64,000 nucleotides of DNA from Epiperipatus broadwayi (GCA_028023455.1 JAQFVV010012435.1:436001-500000), one strand, 5' to 3'; positions 23,187 to 35,272 are shown, counted from the stretch's first letter. Translations and numbers: made by a program. The notes: a model not told the origin generated them from the letters alone.

Positions 23187-23515
23187 AAAGCACAAAACAC
23201 CTTAACATTAAATTATAAGTTGCACTTGTGGTTGTTTTGGCAGCTGGCTGGGACAAAATACAAAAACACCAGTGGTTTTTGTAATTTTTTTTTATTAAAT
23301 ATAATATTTGTAATATATATATTAATTGATTGCTTTAACAATTATTTTTAAGATTTAATGTAAATATGTTCTTTATTAAACATTGCTAATTTATAAACAT
23401 TTGTTATATTGCTAAGTATGTAGTATGTTCTTCATTACAATGAAAGCACAGACTGTCTTAATGTTGAATTATGAATCAGTGTTTGTGGCTGTTTCTACAA
23501 TTGACTGGGAATCTT
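23187..23515. repeat. diverged direct duplication, offset about 258 bp
   Basis: Positions 23187-23250 and 23445-23512 share, in order, AGCACA, CTTAA(C/T)(A/G)TT(A/G)AATTAT, TTGTGG(T/C)TGTTT, and GACTGGGA or GGCTGGGA. Too diverged for a recent duplication; no function suggested. Confidence 0.45.
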
Positions 23516-25278
23516 TACCATAAAATATATATTATATCTCTATAGTTAAAAGCACTCATACTGATTATTGGCAGAATTATTTTTTTACATAAACATAGTG
23601 GTTGTGATGTCATCAGACAAACATTCATTCACCAATCAGACAACAGAGAAAATGTGAATTTTATATATAAAATATTAAATAAACCAATAATAAAAGTGGA
23701 TGATTTAAATAAAGCAATTTTATATTTGGCAATTATATATATAAAATATTTATGCACACAAAAATCTCTATCATTAGACTTTTAAATAATAAAATATTTG
23801 AAAGGTATTTCTCTTTTGGTAATAAAATAATTTTAATATATGATTTGGTTACACTGGACAGCAATAGTTTATAATCTATTTTGGCCATGAATATGAGAGA
23901 AAACCTCGAAAGTACTAGGCCTAGATTAATTTAATTGTTTTTGTTACTACTGACAGCTTCTTCTTCAGTGGGTTAAATCACTTATATATGCTACTGGATA
24001 ATTAGATATATGTTTATTATCTAATATATTGTAGTTATTTGATGTTTTTCTGATATAGAAACATATTTACATTGGGAAAAAATCTTTTAGGTGTGAATGC
24101 AAATTAAAAATTCGAAATTGGTATCTCTCTTTATATAATTTACTTTTTGAAATTTAAATCATAATAATATATATTAGAAATCAGAATTAACATACAAAAT
24201 CTATAAATTGTAATGATTACATTTAATTTAATGTTTAATTGCTTATTAATTTTATTTTTATAGATTACTTTTCATGATATGGTGATTAGTATTTCAGTAT
24301 AATATGCCCAAAAGCTAAATTTGAGCCCTCGAGTAGAATAAATAATGCTATTTATTTTAGATTCTAATCAAGCTAAGAACTTTTTCCAAATAATTAATAC
24401 ATAGCCAAAACAGCTAACCATCTAGTAGCAATCAGTAAATGGGTATATAGTTCATTTTAGCTAAAGGATAAAGTCTTAAGTTAGTATAAATAGATTAACT
24501 TGACTATAAAAATAAAAACCGCAATTGGATTATGATGCAGCTACATGCATTCATTGGGGAAATGTTGTATAATATTGACACTCTTCTCATAATTACCTTA
24601 AATTTTTTATGCTTCTGTAAACTGGGGGTGTGATGAAGAAATATAGGTTTATTAGCAGGGGTATGTTAAGCCAGGTGCTTAATGCCTTTAGCTCACCTGA
24701 AAGGTAAGGGTTATTCATGATGTACATATATGGGGTGGGGGTAAAAAGTAGTCTGGAATTTTTCACTTGTGAATGATTGTGTTATAATGGAGTTTGAAAT
24801 AAAAGGTGTGCTATTAAAAATTTGTTACAAGTTTGAGGATTTTTTTATAACACAATTTTATTGACCCTTCCACGAGATATTAAAATTAGATGGAAACCAG
24901 TCTCTATTTGTGACAGGAGATGTTTAATATCTTTAGCGTATCTGACAAGACTTTGTGATTCATGAAAAGCATATGTAGTGAAAGACAATAATTTGGAACT
25001 TAGTGTGGAGTTGAAAATGAGAGATGCATCAATACAAAATAAAAAAATAATTTAAAAAAATATTTTCTGATAATGACAACACATATTTTTCTCTATGCTT
25101 TTTCATATGTTTCCAAGAGCATCCTACTTTAGAGCCATCTATTGTAAGCTTGAAAAATCAAAATATATCATATCAGACAGTGTAGTGTTATAAAAATCTA
25201 CCCTAAACTGATTGACTCTGACCTTTTCTCTCATTAGCAATACTAGCAGTAAAATCTGCTATTAGTACACTTATTTTA
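23516..25278. other. AT-rich sequence with one small hairpin motif
   Basis: No gene recognised. A motif at 23885-23925 (ATGAATATGAGAGAAAACCTCGAAAG split over a small stem) recurs at 60390-60425. A G-run (GGGGTGGGGG) lies near 24731. Confidence 0.45.
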
Positions 25279-25625
25279 ACAGGAAAAACTCTCCATATAG
25301 TGGTGCCACTCAGTGCAAGTCAGAGTAATCGATGGATACCAGAAGGCTTGTGCATAAAATCCTTATCTATTGCCTACTCATCGAATATCTAAATGCAGTG
25401 CTCTCAGATCCAAGGCTCCTCACTATGAGAGCCAAAAGCTAGAAACTAGTCTGGGGATATTGGATGAGTAGGCACTAGATAGAGATTTTATGCACAAGTC
25501 TTCTGGCATCCATTGATTACTCTGGCTTGCACTGAGTGGCACTACTGTATGAGAGTTTTGCCTGTTTTAATAACAGTTATGAGCAAGCATAAGAAATGGT
25601 GATCATGTGATGTTTAGTGGTTTAA
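25279..25625 (+). mobile_element. foldback element FB, copy A, 347 bp with 13-bp target duplication
   Basis: Two 111-base inverted arms (25279-25389 and 25456-25566; outer ends ACAGG...CTCTCC and GAGAG...CCTGT) flank a 66-base loop. A one-sided 59-base tail (25567-25625, ending GATGTTTAGTGGTTT) follows. The whole is bracketed by TACACTTATTTTA at 25266-25278 and 25626-25638. A target duplication of this length and variable size between copies points to LINE-type or Penelope-type retroposition of a hairpin transcript rather than cut-and-paste. No coding capacity. Other copies are at 34708, 53536 and 54050. Confidence 0.8.
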
Positions 25626-25638
25626 TACACTTATTTTA

Positions 25639-28000
25639 GTTATTAGTTTGAATAGCATAAAGGATTAAAAATGACTGCTACAGTCATAAGTGCACTACTT
25701 CCAGATTTGAATCCCAGTTTTTACCGACCAAGTCAAAAGCCAGAAGCTATTTAATCCAAAGATGGAGATAATATAGCACTATATCATCCTACATCCATTG
25801 AATACTCAAATCTACGATAGATGGTTCTAGATCAAGTTTATAGTAAGGTAGCGACATAAAAGTGCAGTGAATTTGTAAATGTGGAATATATACTTTAAGA
25901 ACAGTATTTAATGCAAGCATATAAAACGCGTATTATATTTTATAATGTTTCTAAAAATAATAATTAGTAATTTTTAAATAAAGTTTATATTTTATTCATT
26001 ATCTTTTTTTTAAAAAAAAATAAAATAAATGTCGTTAATTAAAATAAATACAAACTTTGTTTTCATTTTTTAAATACATGTTTTTTGTAATTTTATAAAA
26101 AAATCAAACAAAAGAATGAGAGCATAAAATATTATTTTGCTGTTTATTAATTTAAATTTGTTTTTATCAATATAAATTAACTTTTTTTAAAAAAAAAAAC
26201 TAATAATAATACAAGGATATCATGTTAGCGATTTTAAGTAACACTTTTCTTAAAACTTATTGGAAAATAAAATTTAGAATATTTTGAAGTAAATTTTATT
26301 AATAAAGGGCAGCAAATTTTAAATAAAAAATATTTCTAACTAAATCTACTGTATTATATAAATAAATAATCTAATGTCTTTATTGTTTGAGAAATCCCAG
26401 TCGAGTCGTAAGTAGAATAGACTTTGACACTCTCACACTGCATAAATAATTAATAACAGTAAAACATACTATTCAATCCTAATCCTTTTACTTATATTAG
26501 AGTTACCACAGTTAAGTTATTTTTTAATGTTTTGATGTCAACCAGATGTTCAAACTACTTTCTAGCTATCCACCTTCATTAGAACACTGACTTGTACATA
26601 TCCATCTAGTATTTACTTTTATCAAGCTATTCACACTAAGAAATTAAGGTTAAAGTATCTTAAGGCTTTGTCTACAAGCCATTATTTTGGTTATGTCAGA
26701 CCATCAATTAGTTAGCAGTAGGCAATATGAGTCTTTGCATTACCAAAACCAAGAATCAAATAACTTGATAACTAATACAGATTTTAGAAGCAAATTAGGA
26801 AAGATTTATTAAAGTATAAAGAAACTAACTTATAATGTTTTATGGTTATAACTAAAAATTCTAAGAATTCTAAGAATAAAAGATTGCATATTAAATCTTA
26901 CAGAACAAAACAATCCAAGCAGTTTTCTTCATTGGATGATCTGCCCTTCCAAAAAATTTGCACCTATTTACATGTTCAATTAAGCTTTGTTTCTGGAAAA
27001 TTAGTCCTCATCTTTATTTTAATGTAATTTAAGCTCTTTACCATTTCAATAGACATAGCAATTAGCATTTATGTTCACTGTGTTCTCCTAAATTCCCAGA
27101 CATTTTACCTTACTCTTGAACTTTTCATAGAAAAGGAGAGGAAGTGAAAGGTAAGTTTATTATTTCCAGTTGAAAACAGGAAGCTTTTTATAATTATTAT
27201 ATTAGAGATGTTCAGTAAAAATAAACTAATTTTCACTGAAAATGACTAAATCTGCAAATAGTCACACTATTAATAATGTAATGAACATTACATTTCCTTA
27301 AAAGAATCACTTTCTTAGAAATGTAACAAGTCAAATAATTTCCTCAAATTTATAAATATTAAACAAAAACCATTACATTTCAGTAAAATTAAGTTAATTT
27401 CAATAGTGAGTTTAATTACAAGTACTTCATTATTATTACTTCTGCTTTCTGATTTAACTTCATTACCACCACTAATTTTATAATTATTTCTAGGTGATGT
27501 GATTTAGCCAGATGTATAGGAAATAACCACATTTTACAATTCTCCCGCATTCATCACAGGTATTAAACGTTTAAAAAGAATCATCTGAATAAACAATCTT
27601 TATCAAACTGAAAATTCCTTCCTGAAATTTAATTCCAAAGTTGATTTCATTATTGACTTTATTATATCATGCAAATGATACAGCAAAAAACTTCTAATCA
27701 ATTAAATCTATCCCTTCGTTGCTTTTACCAGCCATGAGGGCTTGCACTCCCCTATCTCAATAAATAAATAAATAAAAATAGAATTGTAATAACCAGTAAA
27801 CTACTAAAACAATTGTCTGCAGGCTTATTAAATTAGTGTAATTCAGCAGTTCTGGATTGATTATTTATAGCTTTTAAAGATCCTCCTATTCTTTTAATTT
27901 CTATAAATTTATTTATATTTCTTAATGCTTTTCCCTGATATTGTTTATTTTTCTGCATATAAGTATTTTACTTCCTTTCTCAATTCTAGAAATCAAATTG
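25639..28000. other. AT-rich sequence, nothing recognised
   Basis: Includes poly-A/T-rich blocks (25970-26340) and a Lys/Ser-rich 61-codon frame (26842-27027) that looks like chance translation. No family motif seen. Confidence 0.45.
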
Positions 28001-28513
28001 TATTTACTAAGGTTGTAACCTCAAGAATATGCATCTGAAAAATGCGAAGGTAGGGACCTCTATAGGTCTTAACCACAAGCTTACACTTTGGAAGAAAAGA
28101 GGGTAACCCCTCTTTACTTCAACCAACTTTTATATATGAATAGGTGAAGCTGAAGCGGTTAGATCTAAGAGCATGAAGCTATTCAATACTTCACTGATTA
28201 AGCCCACAAATTCCTATTATACATTATTACTCACGAAATCTTTCGATTTCCATTGTCTCATTGTAAATCGAAAGATTTCACAAGTAATAATGTATAATAG
28301 GAATTGTGGACTTAAATCAATGAAGTATTGAATAGCTTCATGCTCTTAGATCTAACCACTTCAGCTTCATCTATTCATATATAAAAGTAGGTTGAAGTAA
28401 AGAAGGGTTCCCCTCTTTTCTTCCAAAGTGTAAGCTTGTGGTTAAAACCTGTAGAAATCCCTACCTTCACATTTTTCAGATGCCTATTTTTGAGGTTACA
28501 GCCTTAGTAAATA
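28001..28513. mobile_element. 513-bp palindromic foldback, 249-bp arms
   Basis: Arms 28001-28249 and 28265-28513 are equal in length and, by eye, about 92 percent complementary. The 15-base loop is CCATTGTCTCATTGT. The outer ends read TATTTACTAAGG and CCTTAGTAAATA, and the inner ends GAAATCTTTCGATTT and its complement. The differences I count are mostly C/T or A/G transitions. A TA-flanked MITE with ends CTAAGG/CCTTAG fits, but the palindrome extends into the putative duplication, so boundaries are uncertain. Transcribed, it would give about 250 bp of double-stranded RNA. Confidence 0.85.
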
Positions 28514-29119
28514 TTACTTAATATAATAATGAGCGTTTAAAATAAATTTATAAATCAAATTGTAAGCATTGAATAAATCAATAGATAATATAACTGTTTC
28601 TTCAATGATTCATCCTCTCTTTATAATCAAATCTGATTCTCATGTACCTATATAATTTTCATATTTAATCAAAAGTTTACTTAGACAGAAATGAATTATA
28701 GAAAATTCTGTTATATAGGTTTGTATTAGTTAATTTGGTAAAGTTTCTATTCTATTTTTAGCATGAAAAAATAGATGTTATTACTGTACAATTAGAAATA
28801 AAATAAAAGAAGGATAAGTGTTTGTCTTATCAAAAAAAAAATTAACAATCAAGATTATAAAACCAAGTCATTAATATATGAGAAAATCACATATTCAGAA
28901 CTATTCATTTCTGAAAGTTTCATCATAAAGTATTAGATCTCTTACATCATTACAATATACAAAGATACTAAATGTTAATATGTTCATGGATTTGTGCAAA
29001 TAAGAATTAGCTATTCACATTGTATATTATAAAGAAATTAAAATAGCATTTTTTGGGGTACATAATTTAATAGCAATATATTTATATTATGATATTTTCT
29101 AAGTTCTATTACATGATGA
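28514..29119. other. AT-rich sequence, nothing recognised
   Basis: No signal seen. Confidence 0.5.
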
Positions 29120-29657
29120 TACAATTCATAATCTGTCTTTTTAAAGTCATACCAATAAACTTCCTTATTTTATATGTTCATCTTACATATGATCAGTTTC
29201 TAGGTCTTTTACCATCTATTGGAATCCAGTTGTTATCCTCTCACATGGTACTGTTCTAGGTCTTTTACCATCTATTGGAATCCAATTTAAAACTGCAATT
29301 ATTATCATCTCACATGTGGTAACTTTTTAGGTCTTTTACTATCTATTGGAATCCAGTTTAAAAAGACAACTGTTATCATCTCACATAATGTTTTTCTAGG
29401 TATTTTATCATTTATTGTAATCCAGTTTAAAACTAACTCCAGCCCAGTTTCACTTTAATCTATCAATTTTATCAATGCTATCAATGATATCTGTTGTATT
29501 CTTACTTGAGTGGCTTACTTTCAATACTTTCTTGTTATTCCTAATAAACGTTTAGCTAAACTTCATTCAGTTGCCAGAAATCTCTTTATTATTTCTTTTC
29601 TGTGCATTGTTAAAGTCTCAAAACTGTCAGTAAAAACTGGTAAAGTGTATTTTTCTG
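29120..29657 (-). mobile_element. RTE 3'-end relic with internal tandem amplification
   Basis: On the reverse strand 29657 to about 29440 encodes PVFTDSFETLT..RKEIIKR and further blocks matching the C-terminal region of the RTE at 17320-17520. From about 29430 to 29195 a segment of about 60-70 bases, which includes the complement of CTATTGGAATCCAG (the counterpart of WIP.D.KRP), is present four times in tandem. A tail similar to the RTE 3' end follows to 29120. Stops and indels throughout; only this terminal part remains, and SINE-1 abuts its upstream side at 29658. Confidence 0.7.
29195..29435 (-). repeat. four tandem copies of a ~65-bp RTE-derived segment
   Basis: The words TCTAGGTCTTTTACC(A)TCTATTGGAATCCA and TATCATCTCACAT recur at roughly 29199, 29253, 29326 and 29395. 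Unit lengths differ (about 54 to 70) because of indels around the AAACT segment. Confidence 0.75.
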
Positions 29658-29946
29658 TGGTTTGTGATGATGATGTTTTATTTGTATGTTGGACTATTTC
29701 CATCATTTAATGTGAGTATTGAATGACTTCAGAAAAATTTAACTTTATTTAAATATTCCAAATATATTCAACTGTTAGTAATAGCACATAGATTAGTATA
29801 TGCACAATGTTTCGAGAGGTATTATTCTCCCTTCTTCGGGTGTTGCTAACCTGACCAGTTACAGGAATAGTGTGGGGCCTGGCATTTAGATTCTTTCAGT
29901 ATTGAATTTTAAGGTAATGCTCGAACTAACTGAGCTATCCTGCCAC
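29658..29946 (-). repeat. SINE-1, nearly complete copy
   Basis: Reverse-oriented: the tRNA-like head is at 29946 (reverse complement contains AGGATAGCTCAGTTAGTTCG, a good A box). The body (CTAACCTGACCAG on this strand) and the AT-rich tail to 29658 follow. It sits next to the RTE relic, whose sequence stops where the SINE tail starts. About 290 bp is probably close to full length for this family. Confidence 0.75.
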
Positions 29947-31749
29947 CTTTTTTCAATCATATAAGAATATTTTATCCATTTCCCCCATCTATATTGTACC
30001 GCTACTGAGCAGCGCTCATTAAAATTGTTGTTTATAATTACTAAAAAAATTTTAAACTTTATTAATAAATAATAAAATCAACAAGTTGTCTGTAAATAAC
30101 TGAATTAAAATATCTCATTTGAAAATAAAAGAAAATAATCTATAAAAGTTTCAAGAGTAATTGGAAGGGGGAGAAGGTTTAACTTACAACAGTTTAAAGT
30201 ATAAAAGTTTAAGAAATAAATCTTTTACATGAAAGTAAAAATAATTTCATTTGGTTTAAACTATTAAAGGAAAAAAAAAGAAATCTTAAAACTAAAAAAA
30301 AAAAGAAATCTCTTTTCATTTATTTGAAATAAATAAGATTGTAAATAATGAATTGATTGTAAACATAAAGGAATAGTAAAATGTGTGTGTGTTGATAAAA
30401 TAAATGTGTGCATAGTAAAAATATTAAATATAAATGAAAGGATATGGGTTAAAAATGTCTCTCAAAAATATTGCAAATACTCAGAAGCTACCTAAAAAAC
30501 AGAATTAGAAATGGCTACTAAGTAAAAATCCATAAACAACAGGAATTAGCAATGACTACTAATTAAAACAGGATTAATTTATTAACTGAAATTGTATCAA
30601 AAATTTAATCAAAAGCAGTGGAAGAATTTTCAACAATGGATATAGCTGGCGGGTATAGAAACCAATTAAAAAAATGACCACAGGTCATCACATAAATAGT
30701 CAGTTTTCCATTGTTCAATCAGTTGAGTTTACAATCAGTTCTACAATCAGTCTTCAGAGTCTTGTCATGTATCCAGAGTTAGTGTTTTTTCATGACAATT
30801 TAGTGTTAGCAGCCATCGGAAGCATACAACCAGACTCCAGCCTCAGTCTGATGGAACATCAACAACCTGCCTGATAAAAATGATGCTTGCCTAATAATTT
30901 GAAGCCACCAGAGATGTCTAAATGTCTTGAATAATAGTATTATGAATAGCAATCACAGAAACCTCCACAAAAACCTCAAATCCAACCGGTTGGAAAAACT
31001 CACGTGAAGCAGCAAACAGCAAAAGTTCAGTGTCCAAAATCCTATAGTTAATAAATAACATTTCTCTTATTCCATTTCTAATATTAAGGTAGCCATTGCA
31101 ATAATTTGAAGCTTCCAGAGTCAGTAAAACCAATGAGCTCTATAGCATGCATGTAATGAACTATTGATATGCATGTTTTAAATGTTTCATGTTTATTTAA
31201 TGCTATTTGTTATATTGTATTGCATGATTTATTAAGAGTGTGTATAGTTATATATATATATATAAAATCATTGTTTAAGTTAATTAAGAATTTATAAAAG
31301 TAGTTTAAAATTTACAATAATAAGTATTTAGTTAGAATAAATTATCTTTGAAAACTTAAATTTTGTCAGTCAATTTTTTTACCACTAATTAGAGCAGCAG
31401 TTTATTGAATTAGTTTTCAATTGAGCTAGTCATTGGATATTTTGAGCACTGGATTATGGGTCTACCATCCAGGCATGTTAGCTACTGTAGCTAACTGGCA
31501 CCTGAGGTTTACCTCTAAACAAAATGCTTTAGATGGTAGGGATTTGAATATAGTAGTCGAGATAGGCCACGGTCTGGAAATGTGATTGAGTTATGCTTTG
31601 CATAGCTCAGTATGACCATGGGCATTGTTGATAGCTCTTCTATTTATGGTATTCTTCCCTCTGCTTGAAGGGCCAGTCTGTTCCCATAATATTTATAATA
31701 TAAAATATATATATATAAAAATAAAAATTATGTTTAAAAAAGGTTAAAA
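29947..31749. other. AT-rich sequence with GC-richer patches, no gene recognised
   Basis: Patches at 30640-31140 and 31430-31690 have more balanced composition. Two related words, ATAATTTGAAGCCACCAGAG (about 30894) and ATAATTTGAAGCTTCCAGAG (about 31100), hint at a diverged duplication. Frames at 30674-30874 and 30918-31133 show no recognisable domain. Confidence 0.4.
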
Positions 31750-33720
31750 CCCAATAAAACAGTTTCTATTGAACGAAATATTTGAATTTCTATTAAATAT
31801 TATTTTAGAATTTACAGTATTTATTATTAATTTTATTTGGTTAATTTCATCTTATTACTCTTATGAAGTTCTGAAGCATTATTTGCATAAACAAGTACAT
31901 CTGCAAAATTTAGATTATTTAAGTAAAATTTATGTATTTTTGTTCTCTTAGTTTCCTATTTTAATTCACAAATGTTTTTTGTAAAACTGTTAAAAAAGTT
32001 TTAGAGATACAAAATCACCTATTACCACTACTAAACATTTGATAAATATTCTTACAAATATGACAAGAGCCTGGATGTGTATATATATATATTTTGATAA
32101 TCCAATGCTTTAATGACTATAAAATTACTTATAAAACCAAATATCTGTTCATAATCTACAAATGCAAAACAAAATGGCTATTTCTACTCATTGGTCCTTT
32201 CAATAACTTTTTCCAATAATTGGATATGATCCATAGAACTAAAACCATTTTTAAATGCAGCTTGTTTTTTGATTGGTTTAAATCCAAAATCTATTATACA
32301 TTAGTTGCAATTATTTTGACAGAGATAGTTTGGATAACAATATTTCTCATTTTTTACATGTTTTTTTTTAAAATATCAGAAATATTCCTTTATATTTCTT
32401 AAACTTTTCCCTTTTAAATAGATTTAATTGTATGCATCACCTCTCTATTTAAAAGGCTTGGAAACTGCAAAGATGTAATTATAGTGGATGTTTTATTTTC
32501 CTTTTTTTATTACCATCATGAAACTCTTCCATACATTTCATGGTATCATCTTTCTTTTTAGTAATAGTTCCATCTTTTTTTCTTTTTGTTGAAATAACTT
32601 TCTTTTCATTATTTAAGATGTGGTTTTATATTTTTGAAACTTATTTTCTTCTACATTCTTCCTTCCAATTCAAAATTATCATATTATTTTAAACCCTTTT
32701 TCATACTATTTCACAGAACTCAGATATGCAATTGTTTTGAAGTATCATTTTTAAACATTTTCTTTTTTTTTCTTTGTACATTCTCATCTCAGTTAAAAAT
32801 GTACTGGTGAATTGCACATCTTCTGTACTAGCTATCTTTGTTGTATTCTTAGCAGTGTATAAATTATCTTTTCATTGATTTCAGTTAAATTTGAATCATA
32901 TTCGACATCTGTCAATATTTTGGAATAATTAGCAAGTTCTAATTTAAGATCATTGTAATGTTTATGGAAAGTAGAAATTTTAATTATTAATAGCATCTTT
33001 TTAAAAATAATTTCGATGCTCTTTAGTTTGGCATTAACATGTAACTTACATCATTAATAATTAAAGACACTTCCTGTGTTGAATATATTAAAAATCTTAC
33101 AATCCTGAAATAGAATCTTAAAATCCTGAAATATCTATTTTCTGTTAGTCAAAACATAAACCAAGTCTACTCTACATGTCATTTGAATAGTTCAACATCT
33201 GTGTAAATTTAACTTTTTTTTCCAAAGACATAATTCAAAACAAAGTTTTTCCACAATTTTCTATCACAATACCAAATTTAACCACAACCCTTTTAATTTT
33301 TTTAAACATTTACCAATTTTTTATTAAAGTCTCCCATAACAATTTTTAAAATGTTGATTGGTCTGGTCAAAAGCATTTTGCGTACCTATATAAAATATTC
33401 TCTACTTTTTTTTTTCACAATGGGAATTTGTAGGAGCATAAGCCTGGATTATCTGCATTTGTTAACATTTATTACATAACTGTTCTGATCTTGCTACTCT
33501 GTCCGATATGCCATCAATCACCACAATGTTATTCTTCCATTTTTATTTCTAATGAAACCACTGTATTTTTATTCAAATACTTATGTTTTATTATAAAATA
33601 AATGACCACTGTTCAATTCAATTATCTCTTCACTTATTCTAATTTCATAAAGTTCAATGGTGTCTCATTTAATATTAAACAATTCTTTTAATTCATATAA
33701 TCTTCTTTATTTGAAATTGA
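31750..33720 (-). mobile_element. RTE-clade retrotransposon relic, reverse strand
   Basis: Reading the reverse strand from about 33720 down gives the same order of blocks as the RTE at 14944-17757. The endonuclease shows ELNSGHLFYNK, SGFIRNKN, then KIVMGDFN near 33340. The reverse transcriptase shows GFK...FKNGFSSMDHIQ near 32225-32290, then FVDYEQIFGF, then CLCK.CFRTS near 31840 (counterpart of FANNASELQ). Stops and frameshifts are far more frequent than in the forward copy, so this insertion is older. The part downstream of the FTDD block is missing at the 31750 end, and the upstream 40 or so residues are also missing. Confidence 0.75.
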
Positions 33721-33734
33721 TGTTCACTTGAAAG

Positions 33735-34200
33735 TTGCTAAATAAAAGCCACCATCTTATAGCAGCCTGGATCTGCAATGAGGGGATTCTTAACACTCTA
33801 TTTTTGGCTAACCATCACAGCTTTGTTTGTTGACTTTATATACTTTTGAGAATAAAGGCAACAATTTAATTTTATTTGTAATAAATGTAAATATCTAAGA
33901 AAAAATTATTCATGCAAACATTTAAATTGCCTTCAAAAAAATTCAACTGATGTTTCAATTAATAACAATCAGACAACTGAGAAGAAAAACCATAGTGCCT
34001 TTTGGTCTTAAAGATGGAGATAAAATCCAATAAACTTATCATGTTGGCTATTGCACGTTGGTGAGAAACCTATCCATAGTCATTTACTATATGGATAATT
34101 ATATAGTGATAACAATAGCAATGACAAGAACACATGGGAGTTAATATTAAAAATCTGCCCTTCTCAATTTCTTTGAGGGCTCAAAGTTGAAATCAAAGGG
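33735..34200 (+). repeat. dispersed repeat X, most complete copy
   Basis: Runs from AGCAGCCTGGATCTGCAATG through AACTGAGAAGAAAAACCATA and ATGTTGGCTATTGCACGTTG to CTGCCCTTCTCAATTTC, covering both partial copies at 14665 and 18410. No coding capacity, no A/B boxes recognised, ends not defined by a target duplication. It lies directly against the 5' side of the reverse RTE relic. Confidence 0.55.
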
Positions 34201-34707
34201 ACTTCTTTCAATTAGCAGAAAATTTCTTTCTGTAACCTATTCTAGGTTATATTAAAATATATATATATGAAGTCCAATTTATCCCCACATATTAGAGTAA
34301 ATTTATCATCCAACACTAATATTCAAATAGAAAAAATGTAATATAACCGTCAAAACTATGAGTGTAATACATATACATTAGCTTAATGATCTTACCTTAT
34401 CAAAATTTAAAATTAAATTTTCCATAATAATTTTTTATGCATTTTAAACAATCTTTTAATTTTCTAGATTTTGGGGGGCTTTATTAGTGTATGCCTTGTC
34501 TCAACTCCACCATGCCATCCACTAGTACAAACCATTCCATCTCCATATGCATGTATTATATATTTCATGAACAATCTTTACTCTTCGGGTAATCTAAAAG
34601 TATCATATACCTGAATCTTAATGCATTAGTTGTCTTCTTATAGCTAAAATTATATATTTAACAGTAATTTTATTGCTAAAGTAAACTAAAAATGATAAAA
34701 TAAATTA
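34201..34707. other. AT-rich sequence, nothing recognised
   Basis: No signal seen. Confidence 0.5.
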
Positions 34708-35272
34708 CTGCAGTAGAAAACTTTCCATGCAGTAGTGCCACCCAAAGCAAGTCTTAGTAATTAATAGGTGTAATATTTGTGCATAAAATTTCTATCCAGT
34801 GCCTACTCATCCAACACCCCCAGACTAGTTTCTACTTTGTGGCTTTCATTAATGTGTAGCCTTGGATCTTAGAGGACTGCACCTAGGATCTCAGGATCTA
34901 AGGCAACTTTCCAGCAGTCATCTTCTACTTATTCAGTCAATTATAAAGCTATGAGCCTAGGATGAAAACACAATGTTTTTAATCCATATTAATTTACATG
35001 TATAGATTTGAACTCAGTTCAGTATCAATATATTTTGGTGTTTTAAATTTTTTGAAAATTACAGTCACCATCATCCTATGGACAGGATTGGTATAAAACC
35101 AGTGAAACATCACATTATCACCATTTCCACACAAACTGTTAAATCAAATTTTCTTAAATCCACTGTAACTGAGGCTAGCATTAGGTGGCACTAATGTATG
35201 GAGAGTTTTCTAGTGTTTTAACAGCTTGGGTAAGCATAGAATATTGTGACCATATGATGTTTTAATGGTTTT
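34708..35272 (+). mobile_element. foldback element FB, copy B (diverged)
   Basis: The left arm (CTTTCCATGCAGTAGTGCC... to CCTACTCATCCAACACC) and a partial right arm (GGCACTAATGTATGGAGAG) are followed by the same one-sided tail as copy A, ending GATGTTTTAATGGTTT. The centre differs from copy A: the loop region is inverted relative to it (CCTTGGATCTTAGAGGACTG) and extra sequence is present. No target duplication identified. Confidence 0.6.

Noticed and set aside
26842-27027. Small basic protein
   Set aside because: Composition is what AT-rich random sequence gives; no homology recognised and no gene context.
31430-31700. tRNA-derived SINE
   Set aside because: GC-richer patch with a GGGATTTGAATATAG word, but no A box at the right distance and no second copy in the window.
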